Positions 12,882-24,483 of a stretch of 64,000 nucleotides of DNA are shown piece by piece; the stretch's first letter is position 1, and each line of letters starts with the position of its first letter. Under the pieces are notes generated by a model that was not told where the DNA came from, made no database searches, and saw nothing but the letters and a program-made list of their open reading frames with translations. The translations under genes were made by a program, and so were the position numbers. The stretch is from Pseudomonadota bacterium (GTDB lineage Bacteria; Pseudomonadota; Gammaproteobacteria; Xanthomonadales; Rhodanobacteraceae): assembly GCA_018240565.1 (NCBI GenBank), contig JAFEFO010000028.1, forward strand, positions 123,949 through 187,948, read 5' to 3'.

Positions 12882-13754
12882 ATGGCCGCCGTCGAACTTG
12901 TCCCGTTGTTCCAGTCATCCCGGGTTACGCCGAGTTTTCGCAATCGTCCACACAATACGCTCTGGGTGACGATGGAGCGGGCGGGCCAGGGCGCGGTGCA
13001 GAATTTTTCTCGCGAGCTATTGCACGATCTGGGTGCGCTGTACCACCGCGTCCGCGATGGCGGGATGACCTGGCCATGCGCCGGGCTGCCGCAATCGGTC
13101 GACTACTTTGTCCTCAAGTCCGCAGATCCGGAATATTTCAGCCTGGGCGGAGACCTTGCGCACTTCCGCGAATGCATTCGCCGTGGCGATCGCAATGGTC
13201 TGCGCGACTATTCCCGACAGTGTGCAGACATGGTTTACGACTGGGCTGAACAGTCCAACCGCGCGACAACGACGATCGCCTTGATCCAGGGCCGGGCATT
13301 GGGTGGCGGATTCGAAACTGCCCTGGCGTCGGATTATCTGATTGCCGAAGAGCACAGCGAATTCGGCTTTCCGGAAATCCTGTTCGGACTCTTCCCGTGC
13401 ACCGGCGGCATGAGCCTGCTGGCGCGTCGCGTCGGTGTGTGGCAGGCCGAGCGGATGATGAGCAATGGCAAGATCTATTCAGCGGCCGAGTTGCTGCAAA
13501 TGGGCGTCGTCGACGAGGTCTGTCCCAAGGGGCAGGGCACACTGGCAGTGGAAAAGTTCATCGTCAGCCATGGCAAGCACGCCCCCGCGCGCAGGGCGCT
13601 GCAACGCGCGCGAGCGCGCCTGGCACCGCTGGATCGCGCCGAGTTGCACACGGTCGTCGAGGAATGGGTCGACATGGCGCTGGCGTTGGGCGAAACCGAC
13701 CTGCGCGTAATGGACATGCTAATCCAGATGCAGCGTGCCCGTATTGCCGCTTGA
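12882..13754 (+). CDS. rpfF: DSF synthase RpfF (enoyl-CoA hydratase family)
   Basis: Crotonase-fold enzyme. RpfF dehydrates 3-hydroxyacyl-ACP and cleaves the thioester to release the cis-2-unsaturated fatty acid signal. The two catalytic glutamates are present with the family spacing of 20: Glu145 in ALGGGFETAL and Glu165 in FGFPEILFGLFP. The YFSLGGDLAHF and YSAAELLQMGVVDEVCPKGQG blocks match RpfF closely. I choose ATG 12882 (290 residues, as in Xanthomonas) with GGAG at 12869-12872. An upstream in-frame ATG at 12828 would add 18 residues over an AT-rich TATACAAT stretch that could instead be a -10 box. Its 3' end overlaps rpfC on the other strand by 36 bases. Confidence 0.92.
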   Translation: MAAVELVPLFQSSRVTPSFRNRPHNTLWVTMERAGQGAVQNFSRELLHDLGALYHRVRDGGMTWPCAGLPQSVDYFVLKSADPEYFSLGGDLAHFRECIRRGDRNGLRDYSRQCADMVYDWAEQSNRATTTIALIQGRALGGGFETALASDYLIAEEHSEFGFPEILFGLFPCTGGMSLLARRVGVWQAERMMSNGKIYSAAELLQMGVVDEVCPKGQGTLAVEKFIVSHGKHAPARRALQRARARLAPLDRAELHTVVEEWVDMALALGETDLRVMDMLIQMQRARIAA

Positions 13755-15884
13755 GTTCGCGGTGCCGGCACTGACAAGCCGGCGCAGTGCAGTCACGGTG
13801 AGGTCGGCGCACTCGCGCAGATCGGCGGCAAGACGGTCGCCGGAGGACTCCAACTCGTCGCTCGGCATCTGCAACAGCGCGCCGGCCAGGTTGGAAAGGC
13901 GAATGGCGCCGACGTTTGCGCACACGCCCTTCAGCGCATGCGCAACACTTGGCACGACGGCCAGGCTGCGGTTGGCGAACGCATCGTCGAGCTGCTTGCA
14001 GGCGCGGGTGATGTCGACCTCGGCTTGCGCGAGGAGTTTGCGGAAGAATGCCGGTGCGCTACCCATGTTGCGCAGCTCGTCCAGGACGGTTTCATCGAGT
14101 GGACTGACTGGCACGACGCGCAATGCCGGGCGCTCCAATCGCGTGACTTCCGCGCTCGTGGCTGCGGCGGCGGTTGGCAACACGGGCATTGTCGCCTGCA
14201 TGGGTGCCGTTCCCGGAAGCGGCAGGCGGGCAAGCGCTTCGCGCAGCTTCGCCCGGTTCAGTGGCTTGTGCACGACGCCGGCTGCGCCGGCTTCCATCAG
14301 GCGCGCGGCAGTCTGTGCGGTTGCATCGGCGGTGAGGAAAATCGCGGGAGCGGGTTGCGGGCGCCCGAAACGATAGGTGCGCAGGACCTGCGTGCCGTCC
14401 ATGTCGCCGAGGTTGTAGTCCAGCAGCAGGACATCGAAGGATTCGCGCGCCAGCAGTTCCAGTGCAGCGATGCCGCTGTCGCACACACGCACGGCATGGT
14501 GGTCCAGGGTCAGCAGTTCCTCTATCAGGGCGGCGCTGGTGCGATTGTCTTCCACGAGCAGTACGCGGCGAGGCGCTGACACACTGCCCGCGACAGCGGT
14601 GCCCTCATCCGTGGCCAACATGCCATTGCGATCAAGCTCGAGATCAAACCAGAAACGGCTGCCATGGCCGGGCGAACTCTCGTAGCACAGGGCGCTGCCC
14701 ATGGCCTCGATGATGTGCTTGGTCAGGCTCAGTCCCAAGCCGGTCCCGCCAAAGCGCAGGTGGCTGCTCTCGTGGGCCTGGGTGAATGGCTGGAACATTT
14801 CCGGTTGGAAGCTTTCGGGGATACCGATGCCGGTATCCTTGACCTCGAAGCGCAGGCGGTAACGATCCGGCTGTTCATCGAGGATTTCGATGCTGATTCG
14901 CACCTCTCCCTTTTCGGTGAACTTGATCGCGTTGCCGGCCAGATTGAACAAGACGCGATTGAGATGATGTGCGTCGGCATTGACGCGCGACGTCAGTGCG
15001 GCGTCGATGGTGGAGCGGAGGACCAGGTTCTTCCTGCGTGCCATGGGCTCGAACGTGCGGCGCAAGCCATCCAGCGATTCGCGCAAATCCATCGGCGATG
15101 GCGCCAGGCGCAGGCCCGTGCTTTCGTACTTCGCCTGGTCGAGCAGGTCGTTGATTTCCCCGAGCAGGTTGTCCGATAGCGACAGAATCGTATCGGCGCG
15201 GCGCTGCACGCGGCGATCATTGCCATCCAGCGCCAGCAATTCGGCAGTCGCCATGATGCCGGTGAGGGGCGTGCGCAATTCGTGGCTGACCTTGGCGAGC
15301 AGTTCGGACTTGGCCCGGCTTTGTTGTTCGGCGTGCTCACGTGCGCGGCGCAAGGTTTCTATCAACGCGCCAGCGTAAATCGGTACGACGACCAGCGGTA
15401 CGAGCAACGCAATCCAAACGACAACATGTTCTTGCCAGTATGGTGTTGTTGCTAGGATCAGGATGAAGGCGCATACCGACGTGAACTGCGACAAGTACAT
15501 CAACCGGCGCCCGGTGCGGAAGCCGAAACCGAGCGTTGTGAACAGGTAGAATCCTGCAATCAATATCCCGAACTTTCCGCTGAAAATAATCCATATCGTC
15601 AGCATCAGCGGGTCACTGATCGCCGTTGCGACCAGCATGCGGCGGAGGTTCGCCACGCCGCTGTAGCGATGCATCACGATAGGTGAAAGCGCATAAGCGG
15701 CATACGCCACGGCCAGGTAGGCGAACCGAACGGGCACGGTCCCGGACTGCATCCAAAGTGCCAGGATTTCGGTGGAGACAACGATCAGCACGAACGCGGC
15801 ACGCAGTTTTGCCTGTGCCATCAGGATGCTGCGCAGCCCGGCGGCCGACTTGTCTGCGACGCCTTGGACGAAATCGAACTTCAT
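13719..15884 (-). CDS. rpfC: DSF sensor hybrid histidine kinase RpfC
   Basis: A 721-residue hybrid kinase with the RpfC architecture. About six membrane helices (residues 27-175) are followed by HisKA with His201 (VSHELRTPLTG), HATPase with the N box NLAGNAIKFTEKGE, DTGIGIP and GGTGLGLS, a receiver domain with Asp489 (LLLDYNLGDMDG), and a C-terminal Hpt domain with His649 (VAHALKGVCANVGA). In Xanthomonas it senses DSF, relays phosphate to RpfG and restrains RpfF by direct binding. It converges on rpfF with a 36-base overlap and is not followed by rpfG or rpfH. No clear ribosome site precedes ATG 15884, so the exact start is uncertain. Confidence 0.9.
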   Translation of the reverse strand: MKFDFVQGVADKSAAGLRSILMAQAKLRAAFVLIVVSTEILALWMQSGTVPVRFAYLAVAYAAYALSPIVMHRYSGVANLRRMLVATAISDPLMLTIWIIFSGKFGILIAGFYLFTTLGFGFRTGRRLMYLSQFTSVCAFILILATTPYWQEHVVVWIALLVPLVVVPIYAGALIETLRRAREHAEQQSRAKSELLAKVSHELRTPLTGIMATAELLALDGNDRRVQRRADTILSLSDNLLGEINDLLDQAKYESTGLRLAPSPMDLRESLDGLRRTFEPMARRKNLVLRSTIDAALTSRVNADAHHLNRVLFNLAGNAIKFTEKGEVRISIEILDEQPDRYRLRFEVKDTGIGIPESFQPEMFQPFTQAHESSHLRFGGTGLGLSLTKHIIEAMGSALCYESSPGHGSRFWFDLELDRNGMLATDEGTAVAGSVSAPRRVLLVEDNRTSAALIEELLTLDHHAVRVCDSGIAALELLARESFDVLLLDYNLGDMDGTQVLRTYRFGRPQPAPAIFLTADATAQTAARLMEAGAAGVVHKPLNRAKLREALARLPLPGTAPMQATMPVLPTAAAATSAEVTRLERPALRVVPVSPLDETVLDELRNMGSAPAFFRKLLAQAEVDITRACKQLDDAFANRSLAVVPSVAHALKGVCANVGAIRLSNLAGALLQMPSDELESSGDRLAADLRECADLTVTALRRLVSAGTANSSGNTGTLHLD

Positions 15885-16110
15885 GGGGAGGTAGCCTGAC
15901 CCAAGTTCTCGGCGGCGAGGATCGTACCGCAGTTGACCATTGCACGAGTGAAAGCCGCCCGTCCGCTATCGATCGCGGGCGATTGAACGGTGCGGCCGGT
16001 ATTCACGGCGTTGAAAGGGTCCTCAGCCATGGTATTTAACCAGCAAGAATGGGACCAACGGCCGAATATCAGGGTATTCCCGATCTTGGATCCTTCGGTT
16101 TCCAGCAAAG

Positions 16111-16148
16111 TTTGCAAAAATGATGCAAAATCATGGCAAGCAAATTGC
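16111..16148. promoter_or_regulatory. Cluster of small palindromes between rpfC and the PilZ gene
   Basis: The 300-base divergent gap 15885-16184 contains no gene. Near its right end, an AT-rich patch carries three adjacent palindromes: TTTGCAAA (16111-16118), ATGAT-GCAAA-ATCAT (16120-16134) and GCAAATTGC (16140-16148). All share a TGCAAA core, which suggests a regulator binding region for one or both divergent genes. I see no convincing -35/-10 pair. Confidence 0.4.
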
Positions 16149-16184
16149 ATGGAAATGGTCAAGAACTGACAAGGTTCACTTGGC

Positions 16185-16544
16185 ATGGGGCACATGGGCG
16201 ACAGCATGATGAACGATGGGGCATTCCGACATGCGCGCATGCCGCTGCGATCGGCAGCAATGCTTATCCGCGGCGCGGAGGCGTGGCCGACTGAAATCGC
16301 CGATATCTCTGCAACCGGCGTGCTGCTTGCGCGGCCTGCCGACTGGCAGGGCAGGTTGGGTGACCTTTACGCGCTGGACATGATCGTCGGCGACGAGCTC
16401 AACATCCACGTCGAGGCGACTCTGGCACGCATGACGCGACAGCACCTGGGCTTTGCGTACGCGCGCATTCCGCCGGAAAAGGAAGTGCCGCTATGGAACC
16501 TGCTCGGCGGCTTTGCGGACAAACTCGAACCGTTCGACGATTGA
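16185..16544 (+). CDS. PilZ domain protein (predicted c-di-GMP receptor)
   Basis: A 119-residue single-domain PilZ protein. The c-di-GMP-binding signatures are present: RxxxR as RMPLR (18-22) and DxSxxG as DISATG (40-45), the two motifs that contact the dinucleotide. No membrane segment is visible. Several in-frame ATGs (16185, 16194, 16206, 16209) make the start uncertain. 16185 has AAGG at 16171-16174. It is divergent from rpfC and convergent with rpfB, ending 3 bases before it. Inside an rpf locus it is a natural effector for c-di-GMP changes made by RpfG, an inference from position. Confidence 0.88.
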   Translation: MGHMGDSMMNDGAFRHARMPLRSAAMLIRGAEAWPTEIADISATGVLLARPADWQGRLGDLYALDMIVGDELNIHVEATLARMTRQHLGFAYARIPPEKEVPLWNLLGGFADKLEPFDD

Positions 16545-16547
16545 GCC

Positions 16548-18233
16548 TCAGGCGTGGCCTGGCGGCGAATCGCGCAGCTCCCGGCGCAGGATCTTGCCGA
16601 CATTGGACTTGGGCAAGGCCTCGCGGAATTCGATGACCTTGGGCAACTTGTAGCCGGTCAGGTTTTCCTTGCAGAAGGCGCGCACCGTTTCGGCGCTCAG
16701 GTTCGGATCCTTGCGCACCACGACGATCTTCACGGCTTCGCCGGATTTTTCGTCCGGAATGCCGACGGCGGCGGCTTCCAGCACGCCCGGGCATTGCGCG
16801 ACCACATCCTCGATTTCATTCGGATAGACGTTGAATCCTGACACCAGGATCATGTCCTTCTTGCGATCGACGATGAAAAAATAGCCCTTGTCATCCATGC
16901 GCGCGACGTCGCCGGTATGCAACCAACCGTCGGCGCCGAGAACCTGCGCAGTCTCGTCGGCGCGCTGCCAGTAGCCCTTCATGACCTGCGGCCCGCGCAC
17001 GCAAAGCTCGCCGGCCTGGCCGGTGGGCAGCAGGTTGCCGTCGTCGTCGCGGACGGTCACGTCGGTCGAGGGTATCGGCAGGCCGATGGATCCGTTGTAT
17101 TCGGCCAGGTCCAGCGGATTCATGCAGGCGGCCGGTGATGTTTCGGTGAGGCCGTAAGCTTCGACCAGGGTCACGCCGGTGACCTTCTTCCAGCGTTCGG
17201 CGACGGCGCGTTGTACGGCCGTACCGCCGCCAAGCGACAGATGCATGGCGGAGAAATCGACCTTGTCGAATCCGGGCGTGTTGAGCAGGCCGTTGAACAA
17301 CGTGTTGACGCCAGTGATGGCGGTCATGCGGATGCCACGCAGGATCTTCACGAAGCCGGGCATGTCGCGGGGATTGGTGACCAGATGGTTCAAGCCCCCG
17401 AACTTCATGAACACCAGGCAGTTCGCGGTCAGCGCGAAGATGTGATACAGCGGGATCGCGGTGACGATGACTTCCTCGCCTTCGCGTACCTTGACGCCGA
17501 TCCAGGCCGATGCCTGCTGCATGTTGGCAACGAGGTTGCCGTGGGCAAGCATCGCACCCTTGGCCACCCCGGTCGTGCCGCCGGTGTATTGCAGGAAGGC
17601 GATGTCGTCGTGGCCGATGTCGACCTTTGGCGGCGCCATGCGCGCACCGCGCGCCAGTGCAGCCTTGAAGCGCACGGCGTGGTCGATGCGGAATGCGGGG
17701 ACGAGCTTCTTGACGTGCTTGAGCACGAAGTTGACGAGCATGGACTTGGGTGCCGCGAGTAGATCGCCGATGCCCGTGGTGATGACATGCTGGACGGGCG
17801 TGTCGTGCAAGACCTCGGCGAGCGTGGCGGCGAAGTTGTCCAGCACCACGATCGCGCTGACCCCGGCATCGTGCAGTTGATGGCGCAGTTCGCGCGCGGT
17901 GTACAGGGGATTGGTATTGACGACGGTCAGGCCGGCGCGCAACACGCCGAAAATCGCCACCGGGTATTGCAGGACATTGGGCAACATGATCGCGACGCGG
18001 TCGCCGCGCGCGAGCTTGAGGTCGTTGAGCAGGTAGGACGCGAAATGGCGACTGAGGCGGTCAACCTGCGCATAGGTGAGGGTGCGACCCATGTTTGCGA
18101 ATGCCGGGCGATGCGCAAAGCGATCGCAGGCGATTTCCAGCACGTGTGCGATGGACCGGTACTGGTCGATATCGATCTTGGCCGGAACCCCGGGCGGATA
18201 GTTGGCCAGCCAGGGCCTTTCGATATCGCTCAT
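16548..18233 (-). CDS. rpfB: Long-chain acyl-CoA ligase RpfB/FadD
   Basis: Adenylate-forming fatty acyl-CoA synthetase of 561 residues, almost exactly the size of Xanthomonas RpfB. The ATP/AMP motif YTGGTTGVAKGAM (about 215-227) and the FACS region (GWLHTGDVARMDDKGYFFIV, then DRKKDMILVSGFNVYPNEIE) are intact. RpfB activates free fatty acids and in xanthomonads also turns over DSF signals. ATG 18233 (MSDIERPW) is preferred to the upstream TTG 18251. GGGGAAG lies about 9 bases before it. It is separated from rpfF by rpfC and the PilZ gene, unlike the rpfB-rpfF pair of Xanthomonas. Confidence 0.92.
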   Translation of the reverse strand: MSDIERPWLANYPPGVPAKIDIDQYRSIAHVLEIACDRFAHRPAFANMGRTLTYAQVDRLSRHFASYLLNDLKLARGDRVAIMLPNVLQYPVAIFGVLRAGLTVVNTNPLYTARELRHQLHDAGVSAIVVLDNFAATLAEVLHDTPVQHVITTGIGDLLAAPKSMLVNFVLKHVKKLVPAFRIDHAVRFKAALARGARMAPPKVDIGHDDIAFLQYTGGTTGVAKGAMLAHGNLVANMQQASAWIGVKVREGEEVIVTAIPLYHIFALTANCLVFMKFGGLNHLVTNPRDMPGFVKILRGIRMTAITGVNTLFNGLLNTPGFDKVDFSAMHLSLGGGTAVQRAVAERWKKVTGVTLVEAYGLTETSPAACMNPLDLAEYNGSIGLPIPSTDVTVRDDDGNLLPTGQAGELCVRGPQVMKGYWQRADETAQVLGADGWLHTGDVARMDDKGYFFIVDRKKDMILVSGFNVYPNEIEDVVAQCPGVLEAAAVGIPDEKSGEAVKIVVVRKDPNLSAETVRAFCKENLTGYKLPKVIEFREALPKSNVGKILRRELRDSPPGHA

Positions 18234-18329
18234 GGTGTGCTGCTTCCCCAACCTGTCAGGTCTCCGATTTCAACACAGCCAAGGAAAGCCCGGCAAGCTG
18301 CATTGCGGCGCAACCTGCCAAGGTGCAGC

Positions 18330-18764
18330 ATGGGCGCCATGAAATGGATCGCGATCATCGCGGTTGTACTTTTGCTTGGCGCCTGCCATCGCACGCCCGA
18401 CGAGCAGCGCATCCGCGCGGCAATGGCGGCGATGCAGGCGGCGGTCGAAGCGCGCGAGCCGCGCGAGTTCATGCGCCGGACAAGCACCGACTTCACGGGC
18501 AACGACGGTCAGGTCGATCGCGATGGCCTGCATGACCTGCTGCGCGTGCAGGTACTGCGCAATGAATCGATCGGCGTCACGCTCGGGCCGATCGATGTGG
18601 ATGTGCAAGGCGATCGTGCGACCGTGCGCGCGACCGCGACCCTGACTGGCGGCTCGGGCGGATGGTTGCCCGAGCACGGCGCCGTGTATGCGATCGTCAG
18701 CGGCTGGAAGCGCGAGGGCAGCGAGTGGTTGTGCTACAACGCCACGTGGCAGCGGAGGTTGTAG
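18330..18764 (+). CDS. Small lipoprotein, NTF2-like (unknown role)
   Basis: A 144-residue predicted lipoprotein. The first 19 residues form a signal with a lipobox LLGAC, lipidated at Cys19 (Cys16 if ATG 18339 is used). The mature part (VEAREPREFMRRTSTDF, then DRATVRATATLTGG and EWLCYNATWQRRL) resembles the single-domain NTF2/SnoaL-like fold of small xanthomonad lipoproteins. I cannot give a function. AAGG at 18320-18323 supports ATG 18330. It diverges from rpfB and converges with acnA with no gap (stop at 18764, acnA stop at 18765). Confidence 0.8.
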   Translation: MGAMKWIAIIAVVLLLGACHRTPDEQRIRAAMAAMQAAVEAREPREFMRRTSTDFTGNDGQVDRDGLHDLLRVQVLRNESIGVTLGPIDVDVQGDRATVRATATLTGGSGGWLPEHGAVYAIVSGWKREGSEWLCYNATWQRRL

Positions 18765-21509
<2,745 letters not shown>

Positions 21510-21606
21510 GACGGGCTCCTTGCGGTGATAGGCGACGCGTACAGGGTCGCCGCAGGTAGCCTGCAATTATACGCCAGTTCGTTTTTCCCGGCCGCCTGGG
21601 TGACGC

Positions 21607-24483
21607 TCAGAATCGCTGCCGGTAGCTGGCGTAGAAGAAGCGGCCCGGGATGTCGTAGTCGGGGAAAAAACTATTGGCCTGCGAGTATGACCAGGCATGA
21701 GGCGGATTGCGATCGAAGGCGTTGCGCACACCTAGCGTGAAACGACCCTGCCATGGCAGGGCCAAGCCGCCCTCGAGATCGATGTAGGTTACGGCACCAA
21801 CGCGGTTGGTTGCGTCGTCTTCCGTGCGACCTGGGCCAGAGCACCGTGCATACAGGGACGGATCACCAACTACGTCGGCGATATGGATGACGTTGCTGCA
21901 ATCTTCCTGGATCGGCGAGAAGTAACGAGCCGCAATGGATGCATTCCATTCACCACGCTGCCACGCCAGCGAAGCAACCGACCGCATCCTCCAGATCACG
22001 CCATAGACATCGTTGTTGGTGCCAGCGACATTGCCTTGGGCGAGCGTACCGTCGGGCAGTGCCGCGCCGCGCGCCGGTTTGCCGATTTCACCCCAGTAAT
22101 CAACATACGCGTTTTCCCAGCGCAGCGAAAAGTTACCGGCGCGGGTGGCCTGTTTCCAGGACACTGCGAAATCCCAGCCTTCGGTCTGGATGCCGCCGGG
22201 CAGGTTTTCGTTGATCGCTTGCACGTGGACGATGGAGCCGTCGTCGCCGCGCTCGATATGCGCACAGGCGGCAGGATCATTGTCCCTATAGCAGGTATCG
22301 ATGAAGTATTGCGCTCCCGGATTGCCGATTGCATTGCGGATCTTGATGCGATACCAGTCCGCGCTGATGTCCAGTCCGTCCAGCCAATGCGGACTGAAGA
22401 CCATGCCTGCGGTCAGCGAACGCGATGTTTCCGGCCGCAAGGCCGGATTGCTGCCCGATCCGACGACGGTACTACCGCCGGTAAATGCGTCCGCGGGAAC
22501 ACCATGGGCGAGACAATTGGCGGCGACCGCCGGCGGCGGTGTGTAACCGTCCTGGATTTCGCAGAGGTCGTTAACGTCCCCGGGGCCGTTTTCGGTTCCA
22601 CCAAACGACTCGAAAATGCTCGGTGCGCGCAGGCCTTCAGCCCAGGTCGAACGCACAAGTACGTCCTCGGCCGGTTTCCAACGCAGCCCGATGCGTGAAT
22701 TGTCGGTGCTGCCAAACAAGGAATAGTCCGACCAACGCGTCGCCAGATTCACATCGAGTGCATTGGCCAGCAACCTGTCGCGCAACACAGGCACATCAAA
22801 TTCGAAGAAAGCTTCATTGACCGAATAGGCGCCATGGGTTGGCCCGTAGGTCACGCCGGTGCCATTCGCGCGACCGGAGGCAATGAGCAGATCCGGTTCG
22901 ACGCTGCCGCGTTCGATGCGGCGTTGCAGGCCGCTGGCGAAGCCGAGATCGCCGCCAGGTAGTTCAGCCAGCGTCGCCGAGGTCGTGAATTCCAGTGCGT
23001 CGGAACGCGCGCGCTTGTGGCTATTCACATCAGCATCGACGTAGTCGATCATTGCCTGCGTGAATCGGCTAGGGCCGGTGAATAGGTCCAGTGGCACGCA
23101 GCCGGCGATGACGTTGTCTGGTGTTCCGCAATGCGCGGCACCCGAGGCATCGCGGAACGATGGGCCAACCGCCAACATCAGTTTCGCGTCGTCGGCATAG
23201 GGGCCGGAGAATTCGCTTTGCGCGGCGCGCGTTTGCGTGACGTCGGCATTCCAGGCCCAGTTGCGCCCGAATGCGTCAATCAGGCCGTCGAAACCCAAAT
23301 GCAAGCGCGTTGTGTCGACTTTCTGTTCGAATCGTCGCGGCATCCAATCCGGCCAGCGCGTCTGTACCCTGACCACCGGCATGCCGAACGGGTTGTAGAT
23401 GCTTTGTGCCGACACGCCGAATGCGTCCGCGGTGCCGGCGTATGCGATTGGAGAGAATATGATGACTGGCGGCGCCACCTGCTGCGCGGAAATCCGCTGG
23501 TTGAACAGCGCATCCGCATGGAAAGCAAGCACCGGCGAGAGCGTCCAGTAGAATTGTCCGAAACCGGCGCGGCGCTGCTGGGGCGTCTGCAGGTAGTTGT
23601 ACGGCGCGAAATTGTAGGTGTTGTCTGTGGCGTTGCTGTAGGGTTTGAAATCGTTCGCTGAGGTGCCAGGCCGGCCAGGTATTAGAACCATTCGCTGGGG
23701 ACCTTGCCCCGGACTGGGAAGAAAAAATAGCCCATATTGGCTGGATGAAGATCCTGTCGCGTCAAGCGGCAGGCCATACGCGGGGACCGAAGAAATCGTG
23801 CGTGCGCCAGCCATGATCGGAGCCTCCTTGCCGAACTCCAGGCCGAATGAGGCATACCATTTTTCACCAGCGCGGCCAAAGCTGAAATCGACGTGCCGAT
23901 TGAGGCCGTCGCCGTGGTCGGTCTGGCCTGTGTACATGCCCAGATCGGCGCCAATGAATTTCCTGCGCGTAATGATGTTGATCACGCCGCCAATGGCGTC
24001 CGATCCGTAGATTGCGGAGGCGCCATCCTTGAGCACCTCGATGCGCTCGACCAATGCGAGCGGAATTGCCGACAGGTCCACCGCACCGTCGACCGCTGAA
24101 ACGAAACGCTGCCCGTCGACCAGGACCAGAGTACGATTCGAGCCGAGGCTGCGCAGGTTGACGCGAAGTTCTCCGGTGCCGGAGGTGCGCACGCTGTTGT
24201 TGACGTTGCGGTTCAACGTTTGCCCATTGGCGATGATCAGCGATTGCACGATGTCGGCGACGCCGGTAAGCCCCGTGCGCAACAGATCGGCGCGATCAAG
24301 CACAACCAGCGGATGCTCGGTCTCGGTGTCAACGCCACGAATATGCGTGCCGGTCACTGCAACGGTTTCCAGCGTCACCGGTTGCGCGGTTGGTGGCATT
24401 GGCGAAGCTGCGTCTTGCGCCCGGACCGCGCAGGCCAATGGAAGGCTAAGTGCGATGATCAAGTGGCGGCTTGATTGCCTCAT
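21607..24483 (-). CDS. TonB-dependent outer-membrane receptor
   Basis: A 958-residue TonB-dependent receptor. A signal peptide (about 1-22, ending near AVRAQ) is followed by the plug domain (LETVAVTGTHIRG near residue 38, then LSAIPLALVERIEVLKDGAS and YGSDAIGGVINIITRR) and a long beta-barrel ending in Phe (SYRQRF), the usual outer-membrane assembly signal. There is no N-terminal FecA-type signalling domain, so it does not look like a classical sigma-regulator transducer. The substrate is unknown. Its ATG overlaps the kinase stop (ATGA, 24480-24483), so it is the last gene of the sigma-sigma-kinase-receptor operon. Confidence 0.93.
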   Translation of the reverse strand: MRQSSRHLIIALSLPLACAVRAQDAASPMPPTAQPVTLETVAVTGTHIRGVDTETEHPLVVLDRADLLRTGLTGVADIVQSLIIANGQTLNRNVNNSVRTSGTGELRVNLRSLGSNRTLVLVDGQRFVSAVDGAVDLSAIPLALVERIEVLKDGASAIYGSDAIGGVINIITRRKFIGADLGMYTGQTDHGDGLNRHVDFSFGRAGEKWYASFGLEFGKEAPIMAGARTISSVPAYGLPLDATGSSSSQYGLFFLPSPGQGPQRMVLIPGRPGTSANDFKPYSNATDNTYNFAPYNYLQTPQQRRAGFGQFYWTLSPVLAFHADALFNQRISAQQVAPPVIIFSPIAYAGTADAFGVSAQSIYNPFGMPVVRVQTRWPDWMPRRFEQKVDTTRLHLGFDGLIDAFGRNWAWNADVTQTRAAQSEFSGPYADDAKLMLAVGPSFRDASGAAHCGTPDNVIAGCVPLDLFTGPSRFTQAMIDYVDADVNSHKRARSDALEFTTSATLAELPGGDLGFASGLQRRIERGSVEPDLLIASGRANGTGVTYGPTHGAYSVNEAFFEFDVPVLRDRLLANALDVNLATRWSDYSLFGSTDNSRIGLRWKPAEDVLVRSTWAEGLRAPSIFESFGGTENGPGDVNDLCEIQDGYTPPPAVAANCLAHGVPADAFTGGSTVVGSGSNPALRPETSRSLTAGMVFSPHWLDGLDISADWYRIKIRNAIGNPGAQYFIDTCYRDNDPAACAHIERGDDGSIVHVQAINENLPGGIQTEGWDFAVSWKQATRAGNFSLRWENAYVDYWGEIGKPARGAALPDGTLAQGNVAGTNNDVYGVIWRMRSVASLAWQRGEWNASIAARYFSPIQEDCSNVIHIADVVGDPSLYARCSGPGRTEDDATNRVGAVTYIDLEGGLALPWQGRFTLGVRNAFDRNPPHAWSYSQANSFFPDYDIPGRFFYASYRQRF

